64,000 bases of DNA, taken from Georgenia_A wangjunii (GTDB taxonomy: Bacteria; Actinomycetota; Actinomycetes; Actinomycetales; Actinomycetaceae). Positions 54,177 to 64,000 of this stretch are shown one piece after another. The DNA lies in the NCBI RefSeq assembly GCF_036421915.1, contig NZ_JAZGOM010000002.1; one strand, 5' to 3'. The notes under the pieces were generated by a model. That model was given only the letters and a program-made list of their open reading frames with translations. It searched no databases and was not told where the DNA came from. Both the position numbers and the translations under genes were made by a program. Position 1 is the stretch's first letter, and each line of letters begins with the position of its first letter.

Positions 54177-56339
54177 GTGAGCACCGTCAGGGTGGACGCG
54201 TGGGTAGAACGTCTCGTTCGCCATGCCCGGTCCGGGGAGCCGCTCGACCTCGCGCGCGACGGTGATGACGACGAGGCCACGACGAGGGACGACGAGGCCA
54301 CGGCCGGTGACCCCCGCGACGGGGTGGCTGACAACGCCGAGGCACGGTCCCGCGAGCGGCACATACCCGCGACCGCCATCCGCCGGGCACTCCTCGATCC
54401 GGACCTGCGGCCGGATCCCCGCGGCCTGGTGATCCGCGGGGCGCGGATCACCGGTGCTCTCGATCTCGCGCACGCCGCCGTACCGTGCCCGCTCGTGCTG
54501 CGGTCGTGCGTGCTCGGCGGTGCGCTCAACGCGGAGGACGCCCAGCTCATCGCCCTCGACCTGGGCCGGACCGTCGTGACGACGGTCAACCTGGACGGAG
54601 CGGTTCTGCGGGCGGACCTGCGTCTCAACCGACTCCGTGCAACTCGCGAGGTCCGCGCCGTGGGCATCCGCATCGGCGGGCACCTCCTGCTGCGTGAGGC
54701 GGTGCTGACCGATGCCGGTGGCACCGCACTCTCTCTCGACCGCGCCCGGGTCGACGGAAGCGCGTTCCTCACCGCTCTGCGGGCGACCGGCACCGTACGT
54801 GCGAACGGTGCGCACGTCGCGGGTCAGCTCACGCTGCGCGAAGCCGTGCTCGCTACCCCAGGAGGGAACGCCCTCTCCCTCGACGGCGCGTTCGTCGGCG
54901 GCCTGTTCCTCACCGACGTGCAGGCGACCGGGAAGGTCCGTGCCCTCGGCGCCCACATCACGGGCCAGCTCAACCTCGGCGGGGCCGTGCTGAGCAACCC
55001 GGCCGGTGACGCGCTCTCGCTGGACCGCGCTGAGGTCGACGGCAGCGCGTTCCTCACGAACCTGAGGGCGACGGGCCGGGTCCGCGCACTCGGCGCCCAC
55101 ATCACCGGCCAGCTCACCCTCCGTGGCGCCGTGCTGCAGAGCGCCGACGGGGACGCCCTCGTCCTCGACGGCGTCCGGGTCGACCGCGGCATCTTCATGA
55201 CGCGCATGCAAGCCACCGGGGAGGTTCGCGCCCTCGGCGCCCACGTCACCGGGCACCTCGACCTGAGCGGGGCAGTGCTCGACCGGCCGGGCGGGGACGC
55301 TCTCTCCCTCGACCGCGCCCGCGTCGACGGCGGCGCCACTCTCAGCCGTCTGCGCACCACAGGCACGGTGCGAGCCCCCGGTGCGACGGTCACCGGTCAG
55401 CTGGACCTCGCCGGTGCGGTCCTGTCCAACCCCGGCGACACCGCTCTCAACCTGCAGGGGCTGGACGTCGAGGTGCTCGTCCTCGGCGGCCTGCTCACGG
55501 ACGGAACCCTGGACCTCACCCTCAGCACGGTCGGCACGCTCGTGACGAACACCGGCGTGCCGGCCACCCCTGGCGGCCGCGCGGCACCAGGAGCCGACTC
55601 CGCATCCAGCCCCGAGACAGCCGCTCAGGAGGCCGACGCGGAGCGGCGCGCCCGACGTGCTCCCGCGCGAGCGGCTGCGCTGCCTGGCCCGCTCGCCGCC
55701 GCCGGGTGGAACGTCGGCGACGTCCACGGCCCCCTGCGCCACGACCGCCGCGCCTCGCGCGACTGGCTCGACACGGCAAAGGACACAGTGGAGGACTTCA
55801 GCGTCCAGCCGTGGCACGAGCTGGCCGCGGTGTACGAGCGCAACGGGCAACCCGCTGATGGTCGCTGGTTGAGGTTCACCGCCGCACGACGTGTCACGCG
55901 TCGAGCGCCCTGGTACTCGAAGCCGATCCGCTGGTCCTACGCCCTGGTGGCGGGCTACGGGTACTACCCGCTCATCGCGGCCGCCTGGCTCGTCGCAGCC
56001 GCCGTCGCCACGCTCCTGCTCACCTCCGTCCTCGCCGGGAGCTTCGTCCCGACGGACCTTGAGGCAGCGACCGGCCCGACTCGCGCCACCACCACCGGCG
56101 CGCACGCGCTCACGGGCGCCGGATCGTGCAGCGCCGTCGCGCTCGACTATCCGTGCTTCCGGCCGACCCTCTACGCGCTCGAGGTCATGCTGCCGGTGAC
56201 CGAGCTCGGGCAGGTCCAGGCCTGGGCACCGCTCACGACGGGGGCCCTTCCCCACGTTCTCATCGTGCTCCGCGCGACAGTGTGGATCATGACGGCGCTC
56301 CTGCTCGCGGGCGTCACCGGGTTGCTGCGACGCACATAG
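54177..56339 (+). CDS. Membrane protein with a long beta-helical repeat domain
   Basis: A 720-residue protein. Residues about 60-460 carry repeats: five or six units of about 45 residues with the frame ALSLDRARVDGSAFLT...TGTVRALGAHITGQLTL...AVL, giving a Leu-spaced beta-helix similar to pentapeptide-like coils. A 100-residue Ala/Arg-rich linker, then WHELAAVYERNGQPADGRWL, lead to two membrane helices (about 588-620 and 692-716). An external loop between them holds two Cys (CSAVALDYPCF). GTG start with GGCAGGA upstream. Streptomyces relatives are often labelled membrane-associated oxidoreductase without enzymatic support. No catalytic motif is seen; role unknown. Confidence 0.75.
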   Translation: MSTVRVDAWVERLVRHARSGEPLDLARDGDDDEATTRDDEATAGDPRDGVADNAEARSRERHIPATAIRRALLDPDLRPDPRGLVIRGARITGALDLAHAAVPCPLVLRSCVLGGALNAEDAQLIALDLGRTVVTTVNLDGAVLRADLRLNRLRATREVRAVGIRIGGHLLLREAVLTDAGGTALSLDRARVDGSAFLTALRATGTVRANGAHVAGQLTLREAVLATPGGNALSLDGAFVGGLFLTDVQATGKVRALGAHITGQLNLGGAVLSNPAGDALSLDRAEVDGSAFLTNLRATGRVRALGAHITGQLTLRGAVLQSADGDALVLDGVRVDRGIFMTRMQATGEVRALGAHVTGHLDLSGAVLDRPGGDALSLDRARVDGGATLSRLRTTGTVRAPGATVTGQLDLAGAVLSNPGDTALNLQGLDVEVLVLGGLLTDGTLDLTLSTVGTLVTNTGVPATPGGRAAPGADSASSPETAAQEADAERRARRAPARAAALPGPLAAAGWNVGDVHGPLRHDRRASRDWLDTAKDTVEDFSVQPWHELAAVYERNGQPADGRWLRFTAARRVTRRAPWYSKPIRWSYALVAGYGYYPLIAAAWLVAAAVATLLLTSVLAGSFVPTDLEAATGPTRATTTGAHALTGAGSCSAVALDYPCFRPTLYALEVMLPVTELGQVQAWAPLTTGALPHVLIVLRATVWIMTALLLAGVTGLLRRT

Positions 56340-56376
56340 GCGTGCGGCTCCCCGCGAGACCTGTGCCGCCAGGAGC

Positions 56377-58467
<2,091 letters not shown>

Positions 58468-58649
58468 GGGGCAACGGTACGTCGGGGGTCCGACACCGCG
58501 CCCCGCGCTCCGCCCAGGGCGAATCCTCGCCCCCCGCTCGCCCCTGGGCCCCGCTCAGCGGCACCGCCCGTTGGCGCCCAGGGCCCAGGGGCGGGACGCT
58601 GGGGCGCGAGCATGATGATCACGTTTGTTCGCGGCGTAGGAGGAGACGG

Positions 58650-60413
58650 ATGAGTCAGGACGCGAAGGCCGACCGCTTGGAGACGATGAGCGCGACGCAC
58701 ATCGATCCACCGGCGAGCGGCGTCGCCAAGAAGGTCTTCTACCCCTCCGTCGTCGTCGTCGGTGCGTTCGTCCTCGTCGCCCTCGTCTTCCCCGACTGGC
58801 TCGACGACGTCATCACCTCTGCGAACACCGCCGTCGTCAACTCGCTCGGCTGGTACTACGTCCTCATCGTCACCGGGTTCGTCATCGTCGCGGTGTGGCT
58901 CGCCTTCTCCCGCCTCGGTGACATCCGCCTCGGCCGCGACGACGAGGAGCCGCAGTACGGCACGTTCAGCTGGTTCGCCATGCTCTTCGCGGCGGGCATG
59001 GGCATCGGCCTCGTCTTCTGGGGCGTCGCGGAGCCGCTCAACCACTTCGCGGCTCCCCCGCCCGGCGTCCAGGGCACGCCCGCGTCGCTCGCCCAGGCCG
59101 CCATGACGCAGACGTACCTGCACTGGGGGCTCCACGCGTGGGCCATCTACATCGTCGTCGGCCTCGCCGTGGCCTACACCGTCCACCGGCGGCGCCGCCC
59201 CGTCGCCATCCGGTGGGCGCTCGAGCCCATCCTCGGCACGAAGCGCGTCCAGGGCGGCTGGGGCAACGTCGTCGACGTCGTCGCCGTCGTAGGCACCGTC
59301 TTCGGCGTCGCCACCTCGCTCGGGTTCGGCGTCGCGCAGGTGTCCGCGGGCCTCGAGTACCTCGGCCTCATCGAGGCCACCCGCACCGCCCTCGTCGTCC
59401 TCATCATCATCATCGCCGGGCTCGCCATGATCTCGGTGGCGACGGGGCTCGACGCCGGCATCAAGTGGCTGTCGAACATCAACCTCGTCCTCGCGGCGGT
59501 GTTCCTCCTTGCCGTCCTCGTCCTCGGGCCGAGCCTCTTCGTCCTGCGCGAGTTCGTCCAGTCCATCGGCGCCTACCTGCAGAACTTCGTCCGCCTGTCC
59601 TTCGCGACCCTGCCGTACCAGGGCCCTGAGGGAGAGAGCTGGCTGGCCGGCTGGACGACGTACTACTGGGGCTGGTGGATGAGCTGGTCCCCCTTCGTCG
59701 GTGTGTTCATCGCCCGGATCTCGCGCGGGCGCACGGTCCGTGAGTTCATCATCGGCGTCCTCCTCGTTCCGACGATGCTGACGTTCCTCTGGTTCGCCGT
59801 CCTCGGCGGGACCGCCCTGCACCGCGAGCTCTTCGGCGACGGCGGGATCGTCGCCGCCAACGGCACGGTCGACGACAACGCGGCGCTCTTCCAGATGGTC
59901 GAGGGCCTGCCCGGCGGACCCCTGCTCGCCGGGATCGCGATCCTCCTCGTGACGATCTTCTTCGTCACGAGCTCGGACTCCGGTTCCTACGTCGTCTCGA
60001 TGATCTCCGCGGGCGGCAACCCCAACCCGCCGCTGTGGACCCGGCTCACGTGGGCGGCGCTCACCGGCGCGATCGCCGCCGTCCTCCTCGGGTTCGGGGG
60101 CACGGAGGGAGGCCTGCGATCCCTCCAGGTCATGGCCATCCTCGTCGCCGCGCCCTTCAGCGTCGTCATGATTGCGATGATCGTCGCGCTCGTGAAGTCG
60201 TTGCGCGCCGACGACCTCAGCCTCGAGCGCGGCCGCCGCACGGCCCGGCGGGAGAGGCTCGTCGCGGCCGTCGTCGACGAGCTCGGCGGCCGCGACACCC
60301 CCGAGAACTGGCCGATCGAGAGCAGCCCCGGATCGCTACGGCGCAAGCTGAGCAAGCGCCGCCGGCCCGCCGGGGAGACGGGGCCGGGCGCCGCGCCGCC
60401 GACCGACGGCTGA
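58650..60413 (+). CDS. BCCT-family transporter (betaine/choline/carnitine type)
   Basis: A 587-residue secondary transporter with twelve predicted membrane helices. Family features: FAAGMGIGLVFWGVAEPLNH, LHWGLHAWAIYIVVGL, WTTYYWGWWMSWSPFVGVFI with the aromatic substrate box, and FFVTSSDSGSYVVSMISAGG. Glycine betaine uptake coupled to Na+ under osmotic stress is likeliest. The C-terminal tail is basic (LRRKLSKRRRP), which in BetP-like proteins takes part in osmosensing. AGGAGG precedes the ATG. Its last codons are duplicated downstream around an N base. Confidence 0.92.
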   Translation: MSQDAKADRLETMSATHIDPPASGVAKKVFYPSVVVVGAFVLVALVFPDWLDDVITSANTAVVNSLGWYYVLIVTGFVIVAVWLAFSRLGDIRLGRDDEEPQYGTFSWFAMLFAAGMGIGLVFWGVAEPLNHFAAPPPGVQGTPASLAQAAMTQTYLHWGLHAWAIYIVVGLAVAYTVHRRRRPVAIRWALEPILGTKRVQGGWGNVVDVVAVVGTVFGVATSLGFGVAQVSAGLEYLGLIEATRTALVVLIIIIAGLAMISVATGLDAGIKWLSNINLVLAAVFLLAVLVLGPSLFVLREFVQSIGAYLQNFVRLSFATLPYQGPEGESWLAGWTTYYWGWWMSWSPFVGVFIARISRGRTVREFIIGVLLVPTMLTFLWFAVLGGTALHRELFGDGGIVAANGTVDDNAALFQMVEGLPGGPLLAGIAILLVTIFFVTSSDSGSYVVSMISAGGNPNPPLWTRLTWAALTGAIAAVLLGFGGTEGGLRSLQVMAILVAAPFSVVMIAMIVALVKSLRADDLSLERGRRTARRERLVAAVVDELGGRDTPENWPIESSPGSLRRKLSKRRRPAGETGPGAAPPTDG

Positions 60414-60623
60414 GCCGAGCGGCTGGCCGGCCCACGGCCTGGCCCGCCCTCGGGCCGGCCGGCCGGCCGGCCCGCCGGNGCTACGGCGCAAGCTGAGCAA
60501 GCGCCGCCGGCCCGCCGGGGAGACGGGGCCGGGCGCCGCGCCGCCGACCGACGGCTGAGCCGAGCGGCTGGCCGGCCCACGGCCTGGCCCGCCCTCGGGC
60601 CGGCCGGCCGGCCGGCCCGCCGG
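60335..60623. repeat. Exact 144-bp duplication flanking one N
   Basis: 60335-60478 and 60480-60623 are identical and separated by a single N at 60479. Copy 1 contains the last 26 codons and stop of the BCCT gene. An exact repeat meeting at an N suggests unmerged overlapping contig ends or a collapsed tandem repeat. Confidence 0.9.
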
Positions 60624-60760
60624 CGCCGCGGCGCAGCCAGCCTGCCCGGGGCGCTCCGGCACAGCCGGTCGGGGCGCTGCGGCTCAGCGACCGAGGCGCT
60701 CGGCTGAGCCGGCCGGGCGCTGCACGTCAGCCGGCCGCGGTGCTGCGGCTCAGCCTGCCG
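60621..60760. repeat. Degenerate 22/23-bp tandem repeats at the coaE 3' end
   Basis: About six units of the form GGGGCGCTGCGGCTCAGCGACC run from 60621 to 60760. The last unit contains the coaE stop codon (TCA on this strand at 60750), and several outer units keep a stop-like triplet at the same place. No gene lies between the BCCT stop and coaE. Confidence 0.75.
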
Positions 60761-61373
60761 CTGCGGCGAGGAGGCGCTCGTTCTCCGGGACGAGGCGTTC
60801 GACCCAGAGCCGCTCGACCGCCTCGACGATCTGCGCCCGGGACCCGGAGTTGTCGAGCCAGACGTCGGCGACGGCCCGCCGGGCGGCGTCGTCGGCCTGC
60901 GCGCGGATCCGGGCCGCGGCCTCCTCGCGCGTCATGCCCCGCTCACGCATGAGCCGGTCGATGCGGACGCCCTCGTCCGCGCCGACGACGACGACGAGGT
61001 CGTACTCGGCGGCGAGGGAGTTCTCGACGATGAGGGGGACGTCGTGGACGACGACGGCCTCGGGGGGCGCGGCCGCCGCGGCCGCCGCGCTGGCGGCGCG
61101 CACGCGCGGGTGGATGATCGCGTTGATGCGGTCCAGCGCGGCCTTGTCGGCGAAGACGAGCCCCGCGAGCGTCGCCCGGTCGAGCGATCCGTCGCGCTGG
61201 AGCACGTCGGGGCCGAAGGCGGCGACGACCTCCGCGAGCCCGTCCGTGCCCGGCTCGACCACCTGCCGCGCGAGCACGTCGGCATCGATGACGACGGCGC
61301 CGCGGCGCGCGAGCTCGGCAGAGACCGTCGACTTGCCCGCCGCGATCCCGCCGGTCAGTCCGACCGTGAGCAT
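60750..61373 (-). CDS. coaE: Dephospho-CoA kinase
   Basis: A 207-residue kinase, last step of coenzyme A synthesis. P-loop GLTGGIAAGKST at 5-16, DADVLARQVVEPG (substrate Asp), IIHPRVRA, HDVPLIVEN and RMRERGM-type lid (LMRERGMTREEAAARI) are present. A GAGGAGG-type site precedes the ATG. rpsA-coaE-uvrB order is usual in actinobacteria; here pcp and a flavoprotein gene lie between rpsA and coaE, and the BCCT gene between coaE and uvrB. No DUF/GrpB fusion as found in mycobacterial CoaE. Confidence 0.95.
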   Translation of the reverse strand: MLTVGLTGGIAAGKSTVSAELARRGAVVIDADVLARQVVEPGTDGLAEVVAAFGPDVLQRDGSLDRATLAGLVFADKAALDRINAIIHPRVRAASAAAAAAAPPEAVVVHDVPLIVENSLAAEYDLVVVVGADEGVRIDRLMRERGMTREEAAARIRAQADDAARRAVADVWLDNSGSRAQIVEAVERLWVERLVPENERLLAAAAG

Positions 61374-61386
61374 CGTGCCTCCTCGC

Positions 61387-62250
61387 TCAGGCCGGGTCGT
61401 CGGGGTCGACCGGGGCGTGGTGGTCGTGGTTCGCCGTCCCGCACTTCCAGTACCCGCTCACGTCGACCTGCTCCGTGGCGAGCCCGAGGCCGTGGCGCAG
61501 GTGCCGGCGGACGGCGCGCAGGGAGCCCGACTCACCGCCGAACCACGTGAAGCCGACGCCCGCGGGGACCTCGAGGGCGCGGACGGCGTCGGCGAGGAGC
61601 GCCGTCGTCCCGGGCGCCGCGCCCCGGCGGTGGAGCCAGGTGACGTGCCGCCCGTCGAGGCCGGCGCCCGCGACGTCGGCGAGGTAGGTCTCGTCGTCGG
61701 GCCCGGAGACCTCGACGAGCACGTGGACGGGCACGCCCGCCGGGAGATCCTCGAGCCAGCGCGCGATGGCGGGCAGGGCCGTCTCGTCCCCGCCGAGGAG
61801 CCACCAGTCGACGCCCGCGGGCGCGAGGCGGGACCCGCGGGGCCCGGCGACGACGAGCGGGTCGCCCGGCCGGGCGGAGGCCGCCCACGCGACGGCGGGG
61901 CCGCCGTCGTCGTGGAGGACGAAGTCGAGGTCGAGCTCGTCGTCGCGCCAGGCGCGCGGGGTGTAGTCGCGGCTGATCATCGTCACGCCCTCGGGGCGCT
62001 CGAGGCCCTGGGCGGTCATGCGCGGGGCGTGGAGCTCACCGGTGGCGGGGTCGGGGAAGAAGGCCTTGACGTGGTCCCCGGCACCTCCGCTGGCGAAGCC
62101 GCTGAGGTCGCCGGTGAGGGTGACCCGGCGCAGGCTCGGGGTGATGTCCGCGGCGCGGACGACCGTGAGGTGACGCGCGGTGAGCTCGTGGCGGACCCGC
62201 TCGCGGACGAGCGTGGGCGTCGTAGGGCTGAGGGCATCAGGCTGGACCAT
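61387..62250 (-). CDS. Siderophore-interacting-type FAD/NAD(P)H reductase
   Basis: A 287-residue protein of the SIP/ViuB family, which reduces ferric siderophores in the cytosol. The N-terminal FAD barrel has SLRRVTLTGDLSGF, DHVKAFFPD and SRDYTPRAWRDDELDLDFVL; the C-terminal NAD(P)H domain has WWLLGGDETALPAIARWLED and TWFGGESGSLRAVRRHL, ending GYWKCGTANHDHH. ATG 62250 is preferred; a GTG at 62274 would add eight residues; neither has a good ribosome site. No siderophore transporter or DmdR/Fur box was noticed nearby. It lies 13 bp before coaE. Confidence 0.9.
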   Translation of the reverse strand: MVQPDALSPTTPTLVRERVRHELTARHLTVVRAADITPSLRRVTLTGDLSGFASGGAGDHVKAFFPDPATGELHAPRMTAQGLERPEGVTMISRDYTPRAWRDDELDLDFVLHDDGGPAVAWAASARPGDPLVVAGPRGSRLAPAGVDWWLLGGDETALPAIARWLEDLPAGVPVHVLVEVSGPDDETYLADVAGAGLDGRHVTWLHRRGAAPGTTALLADAVRALEVPAGVGFTWFGGESGSLRAVRRHLRHGLGLATEQVDVSGYWKCGTANHDHHAPVDPDDPA

Positions 62251-62333
62251 CGAGCCAGCGTAGCCCGCGCCCACGGCGGCGAGCCCCGGCGTCCGCCGGG
62301 CACCGGGGAGCGGCCGAGGGCGAGCGGTCGGCC

Positions 62334-62987
62334 TCAGTCCTCCACGCCCCCCGGGAGCGGCAGGTCCTCCCCCGTCCGCAGGGCCGCGCGGACGATGACG
62401 TCGAGCCCGCGCGCGAGGTACTCGGCCGTGAGGGCGGCACCGGACGCGGGACCGTCCGCGGCGTCACCGGCGAGGCGCGGCACGTGGACGAACCCGGCCC
62501 GGACGCCGGTGCCCTGCACGAGGTGCATGAGCGCGTAGAACGCCGCGTTGCACACGTAGGTCCCCGCCGTGTTCGAGACCTCGGCGGGCAGGCCGGCACG
62601 GGCCAGCGCCTGGACGCAGGCCTTGACCGGCAGCGCGGAGAGGTAGGCCGTGGGCGCGCCCGCGACGACGGGGACGTCGACCGGCTGCGCGCCGCCGTTG
62701 TCGGGGATCCGGGCATCGACGACGTTGACCGCCACGCGCTCGAGGCCGATCCGGTCCCGGCCGCCGGCCTCCCCCACGCAGACGACGAGGTCTGGGCGGG
62801 TCGCCTCCACGGCTCCACGCAGGGCCGGCCCGGCACCGGCGAACGTCACGGGGAGGCGGAGCGTCTCGAGCCGCGGGCCGTCCGCCGGCCAGCGCTCGGC
62901 CAGGGCCTCGACGGCGGCCCACGAGGCGTTGACCGCCTGGCCGCCGAAGGGGTCGAAGCCGGTGACGAGGACGGTGGAGGAGCTCAC
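62334..62987 (-). CDS. pcp: Pyroglutamyl-peptidase I
   Basis: A 217-residue cysteine peptidase (family C15) removing N-terminal pyroglutamate. The triad is visible: E83 in GLERVAVN, C146 in NTAGTYVCN, H168 in GFVHVP. VLVTGFDPFGGQAVNAS is the typical N-terminus. It stands alone between rpsA and the flavoprotein gene on the minus strand. Confidence 0.93.
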   Translation of the reverse strand: MSSSTVLVTGFDPFGGQAVNASWAAVEALAERWPADGPRLETLRLPVTFAGAGPALRGAVEATRPDLVVCVGEAGGRDRIGLERVAVNVVDARIPDNGGAQPVDVPVVAGAPTAYLSALPVKACVQALARAGLPAEVSNTAGTYVCNAAFYALMHLVQGTGVRAGFVHVPRLAGDAADGPASGAALTAEYLARGLDVIVRAALRTGEDLPLPGGVED

Positions 62988-63060
62988 CGCGGCAGCCTAC
63001 GTCGCCGGCGGACCTCCGACGGGCGGGCGCATCGCCGGGACTGACGGCCCCGACAACGGG

Positions 63061-63096
63061 CGAGGCCCGCCGCCCCCGAAGGGGCGGCGGGCCTCG
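63061..63096 (-). terminator. Strong hairpin after rpsA
   Basis: A perfect 16-bp stem (CGAGGCCCGCCGCCCC and complement) with tetraloop, 31 nt after the rpsA stop. It separates rpsA from pcp. Confidence 0.85.
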
Positions 63097-63126
63097 TCGT
63101 CACCGCGCGGACGCGGCGAGCACCAC

Positions 63127-64000
63127 TCAGTTTCCGGTGAGCTTCTCGCGCAGAGCGGCGAGGGCCTCGTCGGAGGCGAGGGTTCCAGCAGCCTCGACCG
63201 GGGCCGAGGAGTAGGAGGTCGGAGCCGCCTGGCTCCCACCACCGCCGCCGCCACCGGCGCCACCGCCGCTGGTCTGGCCGCCCGAGCTGCTGCCGGCCGG
63301 GGCGTTGGCCGCCTCGATGTCGGCGTCCATCGCCGCGGCGACCTGCTTCTTGTGCGCCTCCCAGCGGGCCTGCGCCTGGGCGTACTGGCCCTCCCAGGCC
63401 TCGCGCTGGGTCTCGTAGCCCTCGAGCCACTCGTTGGTCTCCGGGTCGAAGCCCTCGGGGTACTTGTAGTTCCCCGCCTCGTCGTACTCGGCGGCCATGC
63501 CGTACAGCGACGGGTCGAAGTCGTCGCTGGCCGGGTCCACGCCCTCGTTGGCCTGCTTGAGGGAGAGGGAGATCCGGCGACGCTCGAGGTCGATGTCGAT
63601 GACCTTGACGAAGACGTCGTCCCCGACCTTCGCGACCTGCTCCGGCACCTCGACGTGGCGCACGGCCAGCTCGGAGATGTGGACGAGGCCCTCGATGCCG
63701 TCCTCGACGCGCACGAACGCGCCGAACGGGACGAGCTTGGTGACCTTGCCCGGCACGACCTGCCCGATGGCGTGCGTGCGGGCGAAGGCCTGCCACGGGT
63801 CTTCCTGCGTCGCCTTGAGCGAGAGGGAGACGCGCTCGCGGTCCATGTCGACGTCGAGGACCTCGACGGTGACCTCCTGGCCGACCTCGACGATCTCGTT
63901 CGGGTGGTCGATGTGCTTCCAGGAGAGCTCGGAGACGTGGACGAGGCCGTCGACGCCGCCGAGGTCGACGAACGCACCGAAGTTGACGATCGAGGAGACG
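63127..64000 (-). CDS. rpsA: 30S ribosomal protein S1, C-terminal part
   Basis: The gene continues beyond the right edge; about 290 codons are visible. Two complete S1/OB-fold repeats are seen: GAFVDLGGVDGLVHVSELSW to RVSLSLKATQEDPW, and GAFVRVEDGIEGLVHISELA to RRISLSLKQAN. These bind mRNA for translation initiation. The tail is acidic/aromatic, then Gly/Ser-rich with a GGGAGGGGGGG stretch, ending ALAALREKLTGN, as in many actinobacterial S1 proteins. Confidence 0.95.
   Translation of the reverse strand, partial: VSSIVNFGAFVDLGGVDGLVHVSELSWKHIDHPNEIVEVGQEVTVEVLDVDMDRERVSLSLKATQEDPWQAFARTHAIGQVVPGKVTKLVPFGAFVRVEDGIEGLVHISELAVRHVEVPEQVAKVGDDVFVKVIDIDLERRRISLSLKQANEGVDPASDDFDPSLYGMAAEYDEAGNYKYPEGFDPETNEWLEGYETQREAWEGQYAQAQARWEAHKKQVAAAMDADIEAANAPAGSSSGGQTSGGGAGGGGGGGSQAAPTSYSSAPVEAAGTLASDEALAALREKLTGN

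Noticed and set aside
58622..58636. LexA-like box before the BCCT gene (GTTTGTTCGC)
   Set aside because: Only one half-site matches the consensus; the other matches about two of six bases.

Overview
The window is a stretch of chromosome from a very GC-rich Gram-positive bacterium of the Actinomycetota, most likely order Micrococcales; I cannot fix the family. The evidence is uniform GC-biased codon use with many GTG starts, RbpA, WhiA, OpcA, a Mycobacterium-type LexA box, a DUF222/HNH (13E12-type) gene, and actinobacterial gene orders. These orders are ctaB divergent from tkt-tal-pgi-zwf-opcA-pgl; xerD-parA-scpA-scpB-rluB-tyrA-cmk-plsC; uvrC-rapZ-yvcK-whiA-gap-pgk-tpiA-secG-rbpA; and rpsA, coaE, uvrB. 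One N at 60479 shows that this is a draft assembly.

Layout. 0-1.5 kb: a MerR-type regulator running off the left edge and a decayed integrative element (excisionase-like HTH gene and truncated tyrosine integrase) beside tRNA-Pro(GGG). 2-5.5 kb: a VOC protein, an unknown polytopic membrane protein and a DUF222/HNH gene with a textbook SOS promoter. 5.5-20.4 kb, mostly minus strand: ctaB, xerD, parA-like, scpA/scpB, rluB, an MBL hydrolase, tyrA, cmk, plsC and der. Two plus-strand flavin oxidoreductase genes, the second an LLM/FAD-oxidase fusion, sit between plsC and der. 20.8-29.2 kb: a translationally coupled pentose-phosphate/glycolysis operon. 29.4-38.7 kb: an accessory block of secreted proteins lying between two conserved blocks. 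It holds a repetitive secreted protein, a two-domain multicopper oxidase, a 1,332-residue ThuA/sugar-dehydrogenase/DUF1080 protein and a cupredoxin with five nearly identical Ig-like repeats. 38.9-52 kb, minus strand: rbpA, secG, lower glycolysis (tpiA, pgk, gap), whiA, yvcK, rapZ, uvrC, an OsmC homologue and uvrA. 52-64 kb: an MBL hydrolase, terC under a yybP-ykoY (Mn2+) riboswitch, a beta-helical membrane protein, uvrB, a BCCT transporter, coaE, a siderophore-interacting-type flavoprotein, pcp and the 3' part of rpsA.

How the genes work together. Carbon flux is well covered: the oxidative and non-oxidative pentose-phosphate enzymes, and triose-phosphate to 3-phosphoglycerate conversion, lie together with YvcK and RapZ, two proteins linked to carbon metabolism and envelope control. 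All three UvrABC subunits are present, with LexA-type boxes before uvrA and the HNH gene. The accessory block looks like an exported redox system in which a quinoprotein-like sugar dehydrogenase, a cupredoxin and a laccase-like oxidase could form an electron path to oxygen. The two largest proteins also share an unnamed C-x(n)-C domain.

The most striking DNA-level pattern is repeated: short tandem duplications span the stop codon of at least six genes (HNH, plsC, MBL, OsmC, rbpA, coaE), with a seventh case at the BCCT gene that may be an assembly artefact. Other regulatory structures read from sequence are a 15-bp perfect inverted repeat and AGTTGT operator-like half-sites before the oxidase gene, a 17-G tract inside the accessory block, and several strong terminator hairpins.
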